Origin: Eumeta japonica
Lineage: Eukaryota; Arthropoda; Insecta; Lepidoptera; Psychidae
DNA: 64,000 bases
Assembly: GCA_005406025.1 (NCBI GenBank)
Contig: BGZK01000086.1
Coordinates: 248,001-312,000 of the forward strand
Direction of reading: 5' to 3'
Below, one piece after another: positions 1-12,114 of this stretch. Positions within the stretch are counted from its first letter, which is position 1; each line of letters starts with the position of its first letter. The translations under genes and the position numbers were made by a program. The notes under the pieces are model-generated. The model did no database searches, was not told where the DNA came from, and saw nothing but the letters and a program-made list of their open reading frames with translations.

Positions 1-690
1 TAAACTGAATGATTCTGTTACGAAAGCTGTGTAAGTAAAAGTCAGCGAGACTAAAGTCATGGTGTTCAAAGTGGTGAAAGCACGACTGTATGTATATAAA
101 GTGAATGTAGAAAATAAAGTGGTTGGGACCTTGCTCGCTATTATGTATAGTACAATCGTCTCACGACGCGCACTTGGCTATCCATAATGGGGTCCTGACC
201 GCACGCTTGTGTATGGCAGTGAAACCTGGATGTGGCAGAAGAAAAATGAAAGTAGAATCAATGCAGTGGAGATGCGATATTTGCGTAACATGTGTGGACT
301 GTCGTTTAAATATAGATGTAGGAACAGCGATGCCAGAGGGCGGAGTGCTTTGAAGGAAGATGTAGTGACTAGAGCAGAAAGAGGTATGTTGCGGCGGTTT
401 GGCCATCTGGAAGGATGAATGAAAGTAAGCTGACAAAACTAATCTATAGAGCGAATATGTGTGATGGATGTCGGCAACGGTGACCCTAGAAAGTCCTATG
501 CAGACTAAATTGGTGGCATAGTAAAAAAGTGTCAAATTTTTAACACCCGAAACTGATGAGCTTGCATGAGAACACTGACGGATGTCAGTGAAGCAAGAGG
601 GATATACAAAAATCGTACCATATGGAAATCTATAGTCTCTGCCTATCCTTCTGGGAAATACATATGAAATTATATTATTATTATTTCAAG
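1..690 (+). pseudogene. RTE-type LINE, 3' end fragment (broken reverse transcriptase C-terminus)
   Basis: The plus strand encodes the C-terminal part of an RTE-clade non-LTR retrotransposon polyprotein. Around 209-415 one frame reads YGSETWMWQKKNESRINAVE and then KEDVVTRAERGMLRRFGHLE, the well-known segment downstream of the reverse transcriptase in lepidopteran RTE elements. A stop at 416-418 breaks that frame. The rest continues in pieces (MNESKLTKLIYRANMCDG; DVSEARGIYKNRTIWKS; SAYPSGK), with a stop at 665-667 followed by a short ATT-rich tail. The 5' portion, including the RT catalytic core, lies off the left edge or is lost. Stops and frame changes show a dead copy. Related fragments occur at 9.1-9.7, 24.6, 25.5 and 61.2-62 kb. 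Family identity is from recognised motifs, not a search. Confidence 0.8.
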
Positions 691-1059
691 TGACTTGGTT
701 AAATATCGTAAGGTTATCATAGTTGCAAAAACCTAGGTTACAGTTATCTAATATATATCTCTATCTATTAATTTTTTGTAAACCTCCTTTACAACGATTT
801 AATTTTTTTGATAAAATTGAATTTGCTGATAGAACCCAACGCCATGTACAATATAACTTGTACATACGAATATTTTCTTAAGATTTGACAATATTTTTAC
901 CGGTTTTGATTAATGTGATAAGTGACATAACTTATCGTCGTGTCAATATCATGGTGCAAAATTTATCAAACCAATAAAGTTTTCTTAAAATGTAGAAAAA
1001 AGTACATTGTAAGGCATTATTATTAATTTTCCGTTATTAAACTTGAAAAATTTTCATAA

Positions 1060-1205
1060 AATTGGGATGTTACTGTTTTCATCCCGATTTTCTCAAATCG
1101 AGTTTTCCCCAGATCTTAATGTTTAAGGGTCCTAGGTATCTGTTTCGACCATTTTACGAGTGATGTCTGTATGCATATGTGTGAATGTATGTAAAACTCT
1201 AACAA
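1060..1205 (+). repeat. Dispersed repeat family A, 3' block
   Basis: About 140 bp is nearly identical to 7585-7725 (starting ATTGGGATGTTACTGTTTTC and running through TTTAAGGGTCCTAGG to a GTGTGTATG-like stretch) and more distantly similar to 4080-4200. No coding capacity is seen. The flanking 690-1060 and 1205-1760 are AT-rich with no recognisable gene; the open frame at 1478-1699 has no family signal. Confidence 0.7.
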
Positions 1206-1775
1206 CTTTTGAACAGATGACTTTCGAACCTGTAGACGCAGTCAGTGACATTCGTAAGGAGTCTCACTTTATCCTTCCTGAAACTTCTAAATAGTGTCGC
1301 CCTGTAGATTTTGAAGAACCTCAAAAATAAAATTTATGAAAAACTCTTTTTTTCAATAGCTTTTAGACTAGTCTAGCAGTTAACAAAATTTAATCGGTTT
1401 TTTCAAAATGCACTGATGCACCTGGCATCAGTGGCGAGGGGTGAGAAAAATATAAAGGGAAGCCGAACCTTAAAAAATTGTCAACATTAAACATTATTAA
1501 TAAAAATATAACTATTACTACCGAGCTCCGTAACGCCCTCTGGTATAACGCGGAGATATTTCATTCGCCACTTTTGGCATACTTGAAGTCAACGATAGAA
1601 TACAAACGGAAGACTTCGAGCATGCATAAAAGCAGCTTTGAAAAAGCTAATGAAGTAGTTTCCTTTAGTCGAATTTATAGCAGCGCAGTGGATAAATGAA
1701 TTAAATGAGATAAAAAGCTATTTAAATTCTAGTGGTAATCTACGATTTTTCTTGAGGAAATGAGCTAATACCAAG

Positions 1776-2871
1776 TCATAAAATTTGGCTTACTTTTGAT
1801 TTGCAACAGTAAATGTTTTCTATAGATAACAACGCGAGATCTGAAAGCCTTTGTCCTGTCTGGCTATTCCTGAGGTACGTATGAATGCGTTTGAGAGCTG
1901 AAAAAGATCGTTCCGCAGCCGCAATTGTTTTCAGAAGGGTTAAACAGATATTACTTAAGCTTAAAATTTGAGGAAATGTATTTTTTAAGATATCTTTTTG
2001 TAAATGCAAAAATAACTCGTACATATATCTAATCCTTTAAGCGAGGGAGACGAATATAATACTTTTAACTCATATTTTAATGCATTTATGTCAAAAATTC
2101 GAGTAAATAATAAATTTAAATTATTTAGTTTATCCTCAGGAAATTTACGTTCGAATAAATCATATTTCGACTTACTTAGTAAATCTAAAAAATGACAAAT
2201 TGCTTAATGAACTATATCTGGTTTGAATTTGATTTTTAACATTATCTACAATTTCGATGAAAATATCTACGTTTATACTCGCGTTTTAAGTCTGATTCTG
2301 AGCTAAATAGACGTCGGCGTCTTCGTGGAGGCTCACTTATATCAGTGACACTGTCGTAAATTTCGTCAAACTTATTAATGAAATTACTCTCAAATCAATT
2401 TAATAGCGATCGAACTTCGCGAATAACGACGTCTATATCACTCTGTTTATTTTGTAGTAAAGCGAAAGTAATATCTGTTCTTGCACATAATTCAGCTAAA
2501 GTATGCAAAAAAAAAAAGCAAAATTCCCCATCTTCTAATGTCATTAACAAACTTTCTGATATGGCAATTGATTCAGAATCCCAAACCATCGGATTTTCTA
2601 TAATTATATTAAATGTTTGTATTATGTCGGATCTACAGTTACAAATGACATTAATAATACGAGAATGATACTGCCATCGAGTTTCTGCGACACCAGGCAA
2701 ACGAAGATCTGACGTTAATTTTAAAAGACCCGAACGTTTAGTAGATTTATTAAAAAATTTTATTATGCAATTGATGTGGCCGAAAAATTGTTTTAACTCT
2801 GGAATATTTTCTAAAGATCGAGATAACACTAAGTTAAGTACGTGAGCATAGCAAGGAATAAAGACAGCCAT
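1776..2871 (-). pseudogene. hAT-superfamily transposase relic (ZMYM/dimerisation-domain type)
   Basis: Two minus-strand pieces of one hAT transposase are visible. The piece at 2871-2395 contains PCYAHVLNLVLSRS, a motif from the RNase H-like middle region of hAT proteins, and the spaced PGVAETRWQ motif. The piece at 2024-1776 contains AERSFSALKRIHTYLRN and LALLSIE, the C-terminal hAT dimerisation domain. Between them (2394-2025) hAT-like sequence continues in shifting frames with many stops, so the gene is broken by frameshifts and nonsense changes. hAT proteins cut and paste DNA in the nucleus; this one cannot be functional. The N-terminal zinc finger and terminal repeats were not found. Positive-strand frames here are shadows. 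Confidence 0.8.
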
Positions 2872-2899
2872 TGGACATTGTAATTTAATTTTTGTTTGT

Positions 2900-3340
2900 A
2901 CGCCGCCCTATACTTCTATACATACTTAATTCGACACGGGAATGATGCTATATGCAAAACCGTTTTTTATTCGGGTATAATCGGAAATCTCCGCTGATCG
3001 AAACGCATTATTATTTACATAATAATGTATAACACAAGAAGTCGCAACCGAATATAACACCTAAGACTTCACGTTAAAGGTGAAATTATGTTACACGAAT
3101 TACAATTGCGTCATTTCGTAGTCGAAATAACTCGCGACAAGCCGAGTTATTCTCCCGCTGTCCCGCGGCTTGCGACGGCCAAGCTCGCGGGCTGTGGCCC
3201 GCCATAACGCTATAATACAACCGAATATGGAAGACTCAACATTTCACATTGATTACGACGATAGCGAACATTCTGAATTTGATCGTATAAATAACTCGGT
3301 TGCTTTCGAGTTATTTGAAGTGTTTTTTATATAGGGCTTA
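2900..3340 (+). other. Unassigned repeat-like block with a 35-codon acidic ORF
   Basis: An ATG at 3227 opens a 35-residue frame that starts MEDSTFHIDYDDSEHSEF and ends at the stop 3332-3334. The acidic start resembles the N-termini of some DNA transposases, but it is too short to assign. The block is bounded by an 8-bp inverted match, GCCCTATA (2905-2912) against TATAGGGC near 3330. I cannot name a family. Confidence 0.2.
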
Positions 3341-3479
3341 CGTTACTAACGTAAGAAGGCTGGATATTATTTACAATAATTATTGAAAATTAAAAATAAT
3401 TTTAAGTGTCTGTATACTAAAAAGCAATAATTTATTTATTTATGAATTATGCATATTAAATATTTTATGAAAGGGAAGC

Positions 3480-4200
3480 CGATAAGAATCGAGTTCTTAG
3501 AAGCCGTCGCCACTGCCTGGCATCAGCTGCCATAAATTGCATAAAAGTCACTTTATTTGTTCAAGAGATATCGTTGGAGAAATTTTTTAAATAAATTTTC
3601 TTTCAATGTTTTTTAAACTGCTCTACCGATAAATTTCAAATCCTATCCAGTTCATCTTCTTAAAATACAACATTGATTGTTGGTAAATGCATCATGAATG
3701 GTTTATTAATTCAAGAAATATTGTTGGAAAAAATTTTACAAAAATTATTTTTTTAGAATTTTTTTAAGCTGCTCTACCGATTTAGTCTAAAATATAAAAT
3801 ATAACTTTTTGTCTTTAAAACATATCGCCGATCGTCGTAAATTACATGAAAATCGGTCGATTCCTTCGAAATATATGATTAACGAAATATTCGGGGTTTT
3901 TTCTAAATAACATGGGAAATTTTTAATGGATTTGTATTTGGTACTCGGTCATCTTTTTCTCTTCATGCGTCGAATTTCATAAAACTAATCAAAATCGAGT
4001 CACGTGTTTGAAAGATATTGCAGTTGAAATATTTAAAAATAGCGTTTTTTAGCTTCCCGCTATTAAATCTGAATAAATTTCATAAATTAGGAAGATACTG
4101 TTTAATTTCCTAGAAAATAGGGTTTTTACAGATCTTGAAGTTTTAGGGTTCTAAGAATCTATTTTGATCATTTCTTAAATATGCGTGTGCGTGTATGTTG
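3480..4200 (+). repeat. Dispersed repeat family A, composite copy
   Basis: A noncoding composite in three blocks. Block 1 (3525-3720) matches 7815-7985, block 2 (3790-4080) matches 8530-8870 and more weakly 41355-41620, and block 3 (4080-4200) matches 1060-1205 and 7585-7725. Block order is conserved with the copy at 7.8-8.9 kb. No reading frame is conserved between copies. From 4200 to 5040 the sequence is AT-rich with no recognised gene; the frame at 4802-5044 is Lys/Arg-rich and starts at a non-ATG codon. Confidence 0.65.
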
Positions 4201-5046
4201 CACTTAACTCAGTTGGTTTGTTCTAAAGCTATCGTTAACGAAAATTTCGCAAAAAAATAATTTTTGAAAAACAACGAGGTGGTAGCGGATTGATATTTCA
4301 TATCGGTCAACTTTCTTTGCTTGAATAACTGCATTAAATGCCGCAAAGTAAATCCAAATCAAACGATGCATTTGATACATAGCTCAGTTTAAAAATGTAT
4401 AAATAGCACAGTATATATTTATATATATTAATTTAGATGTTTGAACGCGAAGAGCTAAAAACGTATTAAAATTATATTTTTGTGTTCGAAAAGCTTGAAA
4501 AAGCTTTTAAGCTGAAACTCAATAATTTACTTTTAAGTATAATTCTGAAGATTTTGAGCTCGAAAGTAACAAAATGTTTCTGGAATGACCTATAAGGTTA
4601 ACTGCTTTTCGAATTTTCAAGCTCAAAAATCTTGAAGGCAAATCTTTAATTTTTAAGACAAGTATATTTTTGTACTCGAGGAGCTCAATTACACATCAAT
4701 AAATATCGTAGCGGGAAGTTCTGGGAACAACCTGCAAAGTCAAACGTTTTACAGTTTTTTTTTATTTAGTCGCTAATGATGATTTAGCCTCCTCAACTTG
4801 TTTGGAAAGGAAGAAGAAAGAAAGAGTGAGCTCAAGAGCAAGAAGAAAAGACAAAGAAATTAAAATCATATATAAGGGCAATATTGGGATTAGTGATGGA
4901 ATTAGGATCATATTTAAGGTAAAGCTTTTAATAAAGATTCAAATCTCTATTAAGTGTCTCTATTCAAGTGGGTGGAGTCATTTGCAAAAAATGGTTTTGT
5001 TAAATTTTTTGCATAATGTGATACCCAACCGATGTGAATGCTAACC

Positions 5047-5101
5047 TAGACGCTTGCATGCGACAGGCTGTAACATGCAGCATGTCGCAGGTAAGTGTCT
5101 A
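5047..5101. repeat. Short foldback related to the GACGCTTGC element
   Basis: The ends AGACGCTTGCATGCGACA and TGTCGCAGGTAAGTGTCT are imperfect inverted repeats around a roughly 17-nt centre. The left arm matches the start of the small element found at 18030-18250 and 46031-46116. Confidence 0.55.
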
Positions 5102-5544
5102 ATAATGAATTTTACACAATAATACTATACACAATAGAATAGTAACTACTAATCCTTAATACTAATTTAGAACGAATACAATACTACCATTTAGCAGTGG
5201 CTAGATTGAATATGAACTTTATTATTTTATTATGCTTTGAAATGATAAATATAATCTGAAGATAAGAAATCTATAGAGAGAGTTACGCAATGGTTTTTCA
5301 GATTAAGTACTTTGTATAATTTAAGCAGAAGTCCAGTTCCGAAAAATTCGTTCAATCTGGAAATTTTGTCAAATATTTAGTAAAACAACATAAATAAAAT
5401 AAGTCATCTTTTCGCATTTGAAAATGATTCATATATAAGATGCAGTAAGTGAATTATGTAGCATATCACAGTCTTAAGACTTTTAAATATTAAAGGCAAA
5501 TTAAACTGTTAACTGTTGTAGTCAAATGAAAGAATATTTCACCT

Positions 5545-5665
5545 CCTATTGCTGATCCTGTGGCCGCGGACTCCTGCGTCGGGCCGGCCGCCGGACGTCT
5601 TGCCCATCGGGCGCGGTCGGCGCGCGACTGCACCCCACTCTATCGTTGGTTGCAACACGCTGCCA
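5545..5665. other. Isolated GC/CpG-rich islet
   Basis: About 120 bp of GC-rich, CpG-rich sequence sits in AT-rich DNA. It is open in more than one frame on both strands (for example the minus-strand frame containing EWGAVARRPRPMGKTSGG), so coding status is undecidable by eye. It could be an exon, a promoter or a conserved element. The interval 5100-5540 holds nothing recognisable. Confidence 0.3.
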
Positions 5666-5934
5666 TCTAACGGCCCAAGATGCGAACTAGAAACAAAAAA
5701 GTGTTCGATTTTACTTATAATACCACAAGAAATGAAAATTAGTTTTTTCCTAGCGAGGTCCAGTCAATCATTTCAAACTAATATCTAAGTACAAATCGAT
5801 CGATCTATATCTAAATAAATGATCTTTGGTTTTTGCTTGCGCCCGTGCGTGGGTCGATTTGAAAGTTTTTATAAAAAATCAAAAACTGAGCAAACTAGCA
5901 AATTATTTTTATTATAATTGTCTTTGAATTAGTT

Positions 5935-6845
5935 TCCGTTAAAACCGCTGCATTTGATGGAACTACTGAGAGAAACACTTTGGGGTCGCTCACTCGCACT
6001 TAGGGGTCGCTTCGACAATCTTTTCATATGCAGCTACTGCTTTCTCGGAGTCCGTAAACCACATTTCTTTTACTTCAGGAAATAAATAAAGATCACATGT
6101 TGTGAAGCCGTGCCTGTAAGACAGGTGAATCGGTATATCTATAACTAACGTCCCCAAATAGTTTGTCATGTGTCTGACGGTATGTGGTAGGACATTGTAA
6201 TGATGGAGGAGAATCCCACTACCAAGTCCTTTTTTCTGAACTTTTTTTTAAACAAAAGACAAACAATTATTACAGTGACTGTTCTTTTATCTTCTAAAAC
6301 AATTGCTGTATACTGTGTGTGACTATATATTACTGTGACCTGTCATTCCGAAGAAAGAAACCAGCATTTTTTTCCGTCGCTTCGACCACGTTTTACTTTG
6401 TAGACAACTCTTCGAGAAGAAATTCCCACGAAGCAGACTGTCTTTTAGTTGCGGGATTGCGGGTTTTATTACTTGTATCTATGTCATATATCGTATTTGA
6501 ATCACCACTAACAAATTTTTGCATCGTTTCGCGGCACCAATTAACACGACAAAAATATAGAGTTTCGGTAAAATTATGAGATCCATCGAATAGATTAGTA
6601 TCCTGACCGCTAAATGATCATGAAAGATTTTGTGTACTTGACTCATACTGATGTCTAAACTTGTCCGAATCTGCTGGTAGTTCATTATTTTGTCAGTCTC
6701 TATCACGAGCCTCAGAGCGCTGTTGTTGTCTTTGGTCGTCGCCATAGAAGGATGTCACTCAAGTAGATTGTCAGCCTGATCAGTACGACCACGTTTCAAC
6801 TCTTTCAACAAGTAGTAGGGGATGGAGCTTCGCCACGAAAGCCTA
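5935..6845 (-). pseudogene. Tc1/mariner-family (mariner) transposase relic
   Basis: The minus strand encodes mariner transposase from the N-terminal helix-turn-helix region to near the C-terminus, with frameshifts and stops. In order: LKELKRGRTDQADNL and the HPSMATTKDNNSALRLVIET segment (about 6810-6690); NYQQIRTSLDISMSQVHKI and HDHLAVR (6680-6600), the second HTH; TKRQSASWEFLLEELSTK (about 6430-6380); SFFGMTGH-like and VLEDKRTV pieces (6370-6270); and TTCDLYLFPEVKEMWFTDSE with KAVAAYEKIVEATPK (about 6110-6000). The CDLYLFP motif carries the third catalytic Asp of the mariner D,D(34)D triad. Terminal repeats were not resolved. Inactive. The 6319-6579 plus-strand frame is a shadow. Confidence 0.85.
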
Positions 6846-7359
6846 AACGAAGTCTGTTATAATTTTTTGGTTGACTTAAATGGCAACTAAAGTCATAAAC
6901 AATCATTTCACAAAAAAAAATTCTCGTTAAATTCATGGTGATGTTAGTCAAACAGTTTTCTTTTTGCTGCCAATTCGGCAGAAAACGAATAAAAGATGAA
7001 TGTATATCTACCGTGTATATATATATACCGTATGGAATCGGTCATGCGTCTTTCCGCACATATTTACAACCTACCGTTTCAAAACAACTTTGTCAAAGAA
7101 ATCGTAGTCATTGAAGTGGTCGTTTCTGAAAAAAATAGCTCTTAGAACGTGAACTGAAAATTCACAAATTTATAACCTTAGCGACAGTTGACGACCGCGC
7201 CCGCGCTTGTAGTCTGGCCGAGCATTTATTAGAGTTGTATCTAAATCTTTCTAAGAGTTTTTTTCAATGATATATTTTTGTTATGGTTACTTTGGCAAAG
7301 TTTTTCTAAAAAAGAAGGAGATTATGAATATTTGCGAAAAAATGCATAATCGATTCCAT

Positions 7360-7725
7360 CTCTAAATACAAGCGAAATAACACTGACTGACTGACGGAGT
7401 CATCACGAGATCTGCGAAACTGTAGGTCCGATTGACTTGAATTTTGGTACAGTTAATCTTTTTGCGAGATAAACGCTCAAAAAGAACGGGTTTTATGGAA
7501 ATTCTAACAACAACTTTATTTAAAATGTAAAAAAAAGTTAATTTGTAAAGCATTGTTACTAACTTTCTGCTATTAAAATTGAAACGATTTCATAAAATTG
7601 GGATGTTACTGTTTTCATTCCGATTTTCTCAAATCGAGTTTTCCCCAGGTCTTAATGTTTAAGGGTCCTAGGAATCTGTTTCGACCATTTTACGAGTGAT
7701 GTGTGTATGCGTATGTGTGTCTGCA
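7360..7725 (+). repeat. Dispersed repeat family A, 3' block copy
   Basis: 7585-7725 is a close copy of 1060-1205. It is preceded by generic repeat-type sequence (ACTGACTGACGGAGTCATC at 7382). No gene. Confidence 0.65.
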
Positions 7726-7814
7726 CGCGAACAAATAAACCGATAATTTTTTTATTACTTTTACACTATTCTACGTAACGTTACCAAAATTTAATCAGTT
7801 TGATCCTTAAACAG

Positions 7815-8925
7815 GTGCATCAGCTGCCGTAAATTGCATAAAAGTTTAATAAGTTTTTTTTTACAATGTCTTGTAAACTGCTCTACAAATAAATTATAAA
7901 TTCCGTCCAATTCATATCCTTAAAATACAACATTGAACGTTGCTAAATGCGTCAAAAGTGGTTGATTATTTCAAAAGATATTGTTGGAGAAAATTTATTA
8001 AAATTTTTGACGTGACAACGTCTTATAAATTGGTTTGCCGGGTGACACTTCAAGAAACTGCGTTACGCTCCGCTCACGTTATGCGCTCACAATGAGAGCG
8101 AGTGAGAGGCACGCGTCCCTTCCACTCGGGCATGGTTAGCCCGCCTAAGAGCGAGAGAGACAGACATAAAAAGTGAAAGGCACGCGTCCCTTCCACTCAG
8201 ATAGGAACAAGTTAAGTTGTAGTAAACGCTGTTTCATTGTACGCAAATGTATTGCAAGTTATTGTATGTATATTTGTATATAAATACGTATGTATGTGTA
8301 AAGGTAAAAATAAAATTTTGTTAATATGAAATTCAGTGCGAGATTCTTTGTATAAATTAATGTTTTAAATATAATTCTTTGTATAAATAAATGTTTTAAA
8401 TTGTTACTATTATTTCATCCTTCTTCCTACTATACGAATGAATATTCACATTAAAATGATTTTACCACTCAAAGTCGTTGTCACGTAAAACTTTCGCCCG
8501 TATACCGACTTTACAGGCAACCAATTTTTTTTAGAAAGTTTTTTAAATTACCCTACCAATTAATTCTAAAATATAACAATTTTTTTTAAATAAATAACGT
8601 AGATTTTCGTAAATTTCATCGAAATCGGTTAGTTCGTTCGAGAGACATACTTCAGAAAAAAATCGGATTTTTTTTCAAAATAACATGGAAATTTCTTGAT
8701 GGATTCATGTTTGATACTCCGTCATCTCACATCTGTTTCTCTTTAAAAACCTGCATCGAATTTCATAAAACTGATCAAAATCGAGTCACGTATTTAAAAG
8801 ATGTCGCAGTTAAAATATTTAACATTAGCGTTTTTTAACTTCCCGTTATTAAACTGAAAAATGTTCATAAATAAGATACTGTTTATCTTCCTAGAAAATA
8901 GGGTTTTTATCAGACGTACGGGTCG
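7815..8925 (+). repeat. Dispersed repeat family A copy, split by an inserted DNA element
   Basis: 7815-8005 matches 3525-3740 and 8523-8925 matches 3745-4140. The two halves are separated by a 514-bp element at 8009-8522. With the insert removed, the copy runs collinear with the one at 3.5-4.15 kb. No coding signal. Confidence 0.7.
8009..8522. mobile_element. Non-autonomous DNA element, copy 1 (GACGTGACAACG family)
   Basis: The copy starts GACGTGACAACGTC and ends TATACCGACTTTACAGGCAACC. ACGTGACAACG recurs in inverted form (CGTTGTCACGT, 8476-8486), about 35 bp inside the right end, so the inverted repeat is subterminal on that side. Inside is a partial tandem repeat: GGCACGCGTCCCTTCCACTC occurs twice, about 75 bp apart. 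No ORF. Copy 2 at 28739-29230 is almost identical apart from internal indels, implying recent movement. The insertion site is A/T-rich (AATTTTT occurs on both sides), compatible with a short target duplication. Confidence 0.75.
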
Positions 8926-9124
8926 TTTTTTGTATCTGTGCATATGTTAATTTCGGGGTTGTTTTTATTTTATTGTTCGCGTATGTTGCTTCTATGTGAA
9001 AACTTGTTTTCTCATATCCTATCCTCACCTTATTAATGTATATTTAATTAATTTTTAACTTAATATTTAAATACGTAAGATTGAAATTTATTTCTTAAAA
9101 AACTAGACTACACTTACATTCACC

Positions 9125-9660
9125 GATCTTTTCGTGAAGGCTCGACAATTTCAGGTGCTTGAGAATTGAGCCGTCTTTAGCATGCCACTATTCAAATAAA
9201 AACTTCACCTTGACGACTCATTCATTGCACACTTCAGCATACTAATTTCTTCCACCATTCTACATTCGCTCATTCTCTCTAGATAGCCAAACCGCCACAT
9301 CATATTTTTTCCTGCTCGAATTATTATATCTTCTTTGAAACAAAGCCGGTGTTTTGCGTAAATATTTACAAGACTATCTTTCGAGGATTCTCCACACGCT
9401 CGACGCTGGTGTCGTGTCTTCTCTGCATTATTTATGTTTCCATGTTACTTCTGCAATACCCAACTTTCACTATCGTATATAAGTGTATGAGCCAACGCTG
9501 TACCTATGAACCAATAAACGTAGTTGTCGAAATAGGTTATTTGTTGCCGCAATTTTCGTATGAATTGTGCAAGTATTACTTGGCCGTCCAGTTTGATGAC
9601 TATGTGACTATTTTTAATCCACGTGTACTTTTTGCATTGCAATCTCTACATAGAGACTGA
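9125..9660 (-). pseudogene. RTE-type LINE fragment (minus strand)
   Basis: Reading leftward on the minus strand, 9642-9445 gives a degraded frame ending LIYDSESWVLQK, the equivalent of the YGSETWMWQKKNES motif of the 5' copy. About 9340-9240 gives KEDIIIRAG, MMWRFGYLERMSE, matching KEDVVTRAERGMLRRFGHLE. The remaining 3' part is scrambled by stops. This is a 5'-truncated, dead RTE copy opposite in orientation to the one at 1-690. The plus-strand frame 9349-9660 is its shadow. Confidence 0.7.
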
Positions 9661-10189
9661 CATGCTCTAAAAAAGCCCAAATTTAAATCTCCTCCAAAAT
9701 GTATATAGGGACACTGCAATATACACGATTATCGAATTTAGAAATATCTCATGTATCTAAATAATGTAGTATTAAATTTTTCAAAAAAAAAAATGAATGA
9801 ATAATGACCAAAAATTTGCAACTTTTTATGCCTATATTTTTAGATATTTTAGACTTTTCATAAAATTCTACCTCTCTATTTCTCTTTAAGCTTTCGTTTA
9901 CAAAAAAAAAAAACAAAACAATATTTTTTACTTCTATTTGCAAGCACAAACACAAAATATTTTCTTCTTATTAATTTAAAACGCGACGGCGCTTCACAAA
10001 AACCTTGACCTCATATTTTAAGGCACTCCATCTCTTTTAAATGATGAACTTCCAAAAATCCTCTCTTTGTGGACATTCATCACAAACAATATCTGCTCAC
10101 TCTCAAACTTCACGTACAATCGTACTTTGTGTTCACGTGCCTAACTCAGCAACATCTACACACTTTAAAGTGCTTTTCTGACTTCGATT

Positions 10190-10620
10190 ATCGCTACCGA
10201 ATCGCAGTCGGCACGCAGTCACCGAGATCGATTAAGCCATTCGCTTACCATACAAAAAAATCAACAGTTCCACCGCCAGTAAATATATCTGTCTCGGACG
10301 TAAAAAACGCTGAAGCGGAAATAAGCTTAAGAAAATGTAATGCGGCCGACTTAAAAATCGGGATGTTTACCGACAAGAGAGGTTTCGGTCGAGAAGTATT
10401 GGGTTTCATGGCGAGAATAAACGCCGGCGGCGTTTGAAGGACGCGCCCGGGACAATGTCGGAAATGGAGACGCTAGCGACAGTCGCCTACTTCGGTTTTA
10501 TGTGTGGGCCGGTACCCGATATTGAGGACTAGAGGACGCTGCATCCCGGGAAGTGACTGTGTGTACCTGGAGCTTCAGATGCGCAAAAAAGGTAGAAGTT
10601 TGATGTGAAAAACGTGAGCA
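10190..10620. other. GC-rich islet with open frames; possible first exon or conserved element
   Basis: Base composition shifts to GC/CpG-rich here. One plus-strand frame stays open to 10435-10437 (NAEAEISLRKCNAADLKIG, GFGREVLGFMARINAGGV) but has no early ATG. Another ATG at 10455 opens a 25-residue frame (MSEMETLATVAYFGFMCGPV...) ending at 10530-10532. Neither matches a family I recognise. 9660-10190 is AT-rich with no gene seen. Confidence 0.25.
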
Positions 10621-12040
10621 GTATAGGAATCGGGGTGAGCAGTTAACAGGGTGGAGATAATCTATCACTATTACATCTGTTTCATTTCATTATATGTGGG
10701 CACCATTGATCTATAAAAAAACGACGTTGCACAGTCCCGCGCTTAAAAAAGTCCGCAGCAAATGAGTGCTAAAACAGACAGTTTACGACTCATTACACTT
10801 AGTGTAGTTTTGTTGCACCATCCCTTACTACGTCCAAGAGTTCTGTTAAAAAATTTAAAAATAACAGCATGTTAAAAGCTATAAAGAAGGATGTTATTTT
10901 TTGTTTTTGATAATTTATTTATAATAAGGTGCTCAATAGTATATTACAATGAGTATTTGCTGAGTATTTTGTATTTCTTCATTTAAATTAGCATCATAAG
11001 CCGAAATACAAACCGACTTAAAAGAAATAGACCTAAGGCTACACCGGTCTCTAGCGTTGTCACATTATTCGGTCGCTTGACAATAGAGATTCTGGTCTTA
11101 TACTAATAGAGTCGCCTATTTATTTTCTATATTTATTATTTGTTCAATATGTATAAAAATCTCACAATCACCTCTAAAAGTATATCATATAATAGATTAA
11201 ATTTATTCCAATAAAAAAATTTTAATTATATTTGAATTCTTTTTTTACCAAATTATATGAAACTATTATGTTCATAAAAAATGTGTTAATGTTTAATTAA
11301 TCGTCGGCTTATTTTATTACATAAATAATAAGAAAGTTTTATATTACTATACTCTACACCTTTAGAAATTATCAAGTTCTTTTGTAATAATTTCAACGAC
11401 ATTATGAAATTAAAATTTCTTACTAATTTTAATCTTAGGTGATTAATTAATTAAGTTTTATTATGAAGAAAAATACATTATAATTCTTTTCATACATTTA
11501 ACTGAAAAACAATAATAAATATTGAAAATAATATTAAACTTCTCCTTTTTTCTTGTATTAGAACAGCACGTGTAAATTGTAAAAAAATAGGTCCTGTTGT
11601 CTTCCAATACCGTAATGATCCAATTCCAATAATAATAATGATCGTTACTTGTTCTCTTTGCATTTAAAAATAAACGTTACGTTATGATATTACAATTATC
11701 ACGATACCATTATGCAAAATGGCCTCGTAAAATGTGAGAGAGAGACAAAACATTTTTTGCTGTCGATATAATAATACGACTGTGCATATTCTCTTTTTTA
11801 TACATCTATGGTAGGCACTTAACTGCCAAGCGGGTTTTTAGGTGAACAACTTAAGCCCTCGTTTTATTCATATAGTATGTGGTGAATAGTGATTGATCTG
11901 TACGATTACAATATTTGGTCAATGGTGGGTAGTGCAAATGATCTATAGGCTTATAGCGAATAAGAATCGCCAAAAAATTTTTATGTACTATATTAGGTAT
12001 ATATAGGGTTTTTTTTTGGGAATATGACTGTTCTTTAGAA
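10621..12040. other. AT-rich stretch, nothing recognised
   Basis: Long AT-rich runs, many stops in all frames and no transposon signature. The only local structure noted is the small palindrome ACACTTAGTGT near 10796. Confidence 0.5.
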
Positions 12041-12114
12041 ATACAGTATCAAACGGAATGACAGTATAAAATGGAATGCGGTACCAATGGAATACAGTAT
12101 CTAATGGAATACTG
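12041..12114 (+). repeat. Imperfect short tandem repeat
   Basis: Four units of about 16-18 bp built on ACAGTATCAAATGGAAT: TACAGTATCAAACGGAA, TGACAGTATAAAATGGAA, TGCGGTACCAATGGAA and TACAGTATCTAATGGAA. Noncoding. Confidence 0.7.

Noticed and set aside
10069..10437. 122-residue plus-strand frame
   Set aside because: No ATG at its start and the first half is AT-rich chance sequence; only the GC-rich second half is kept as an islet.
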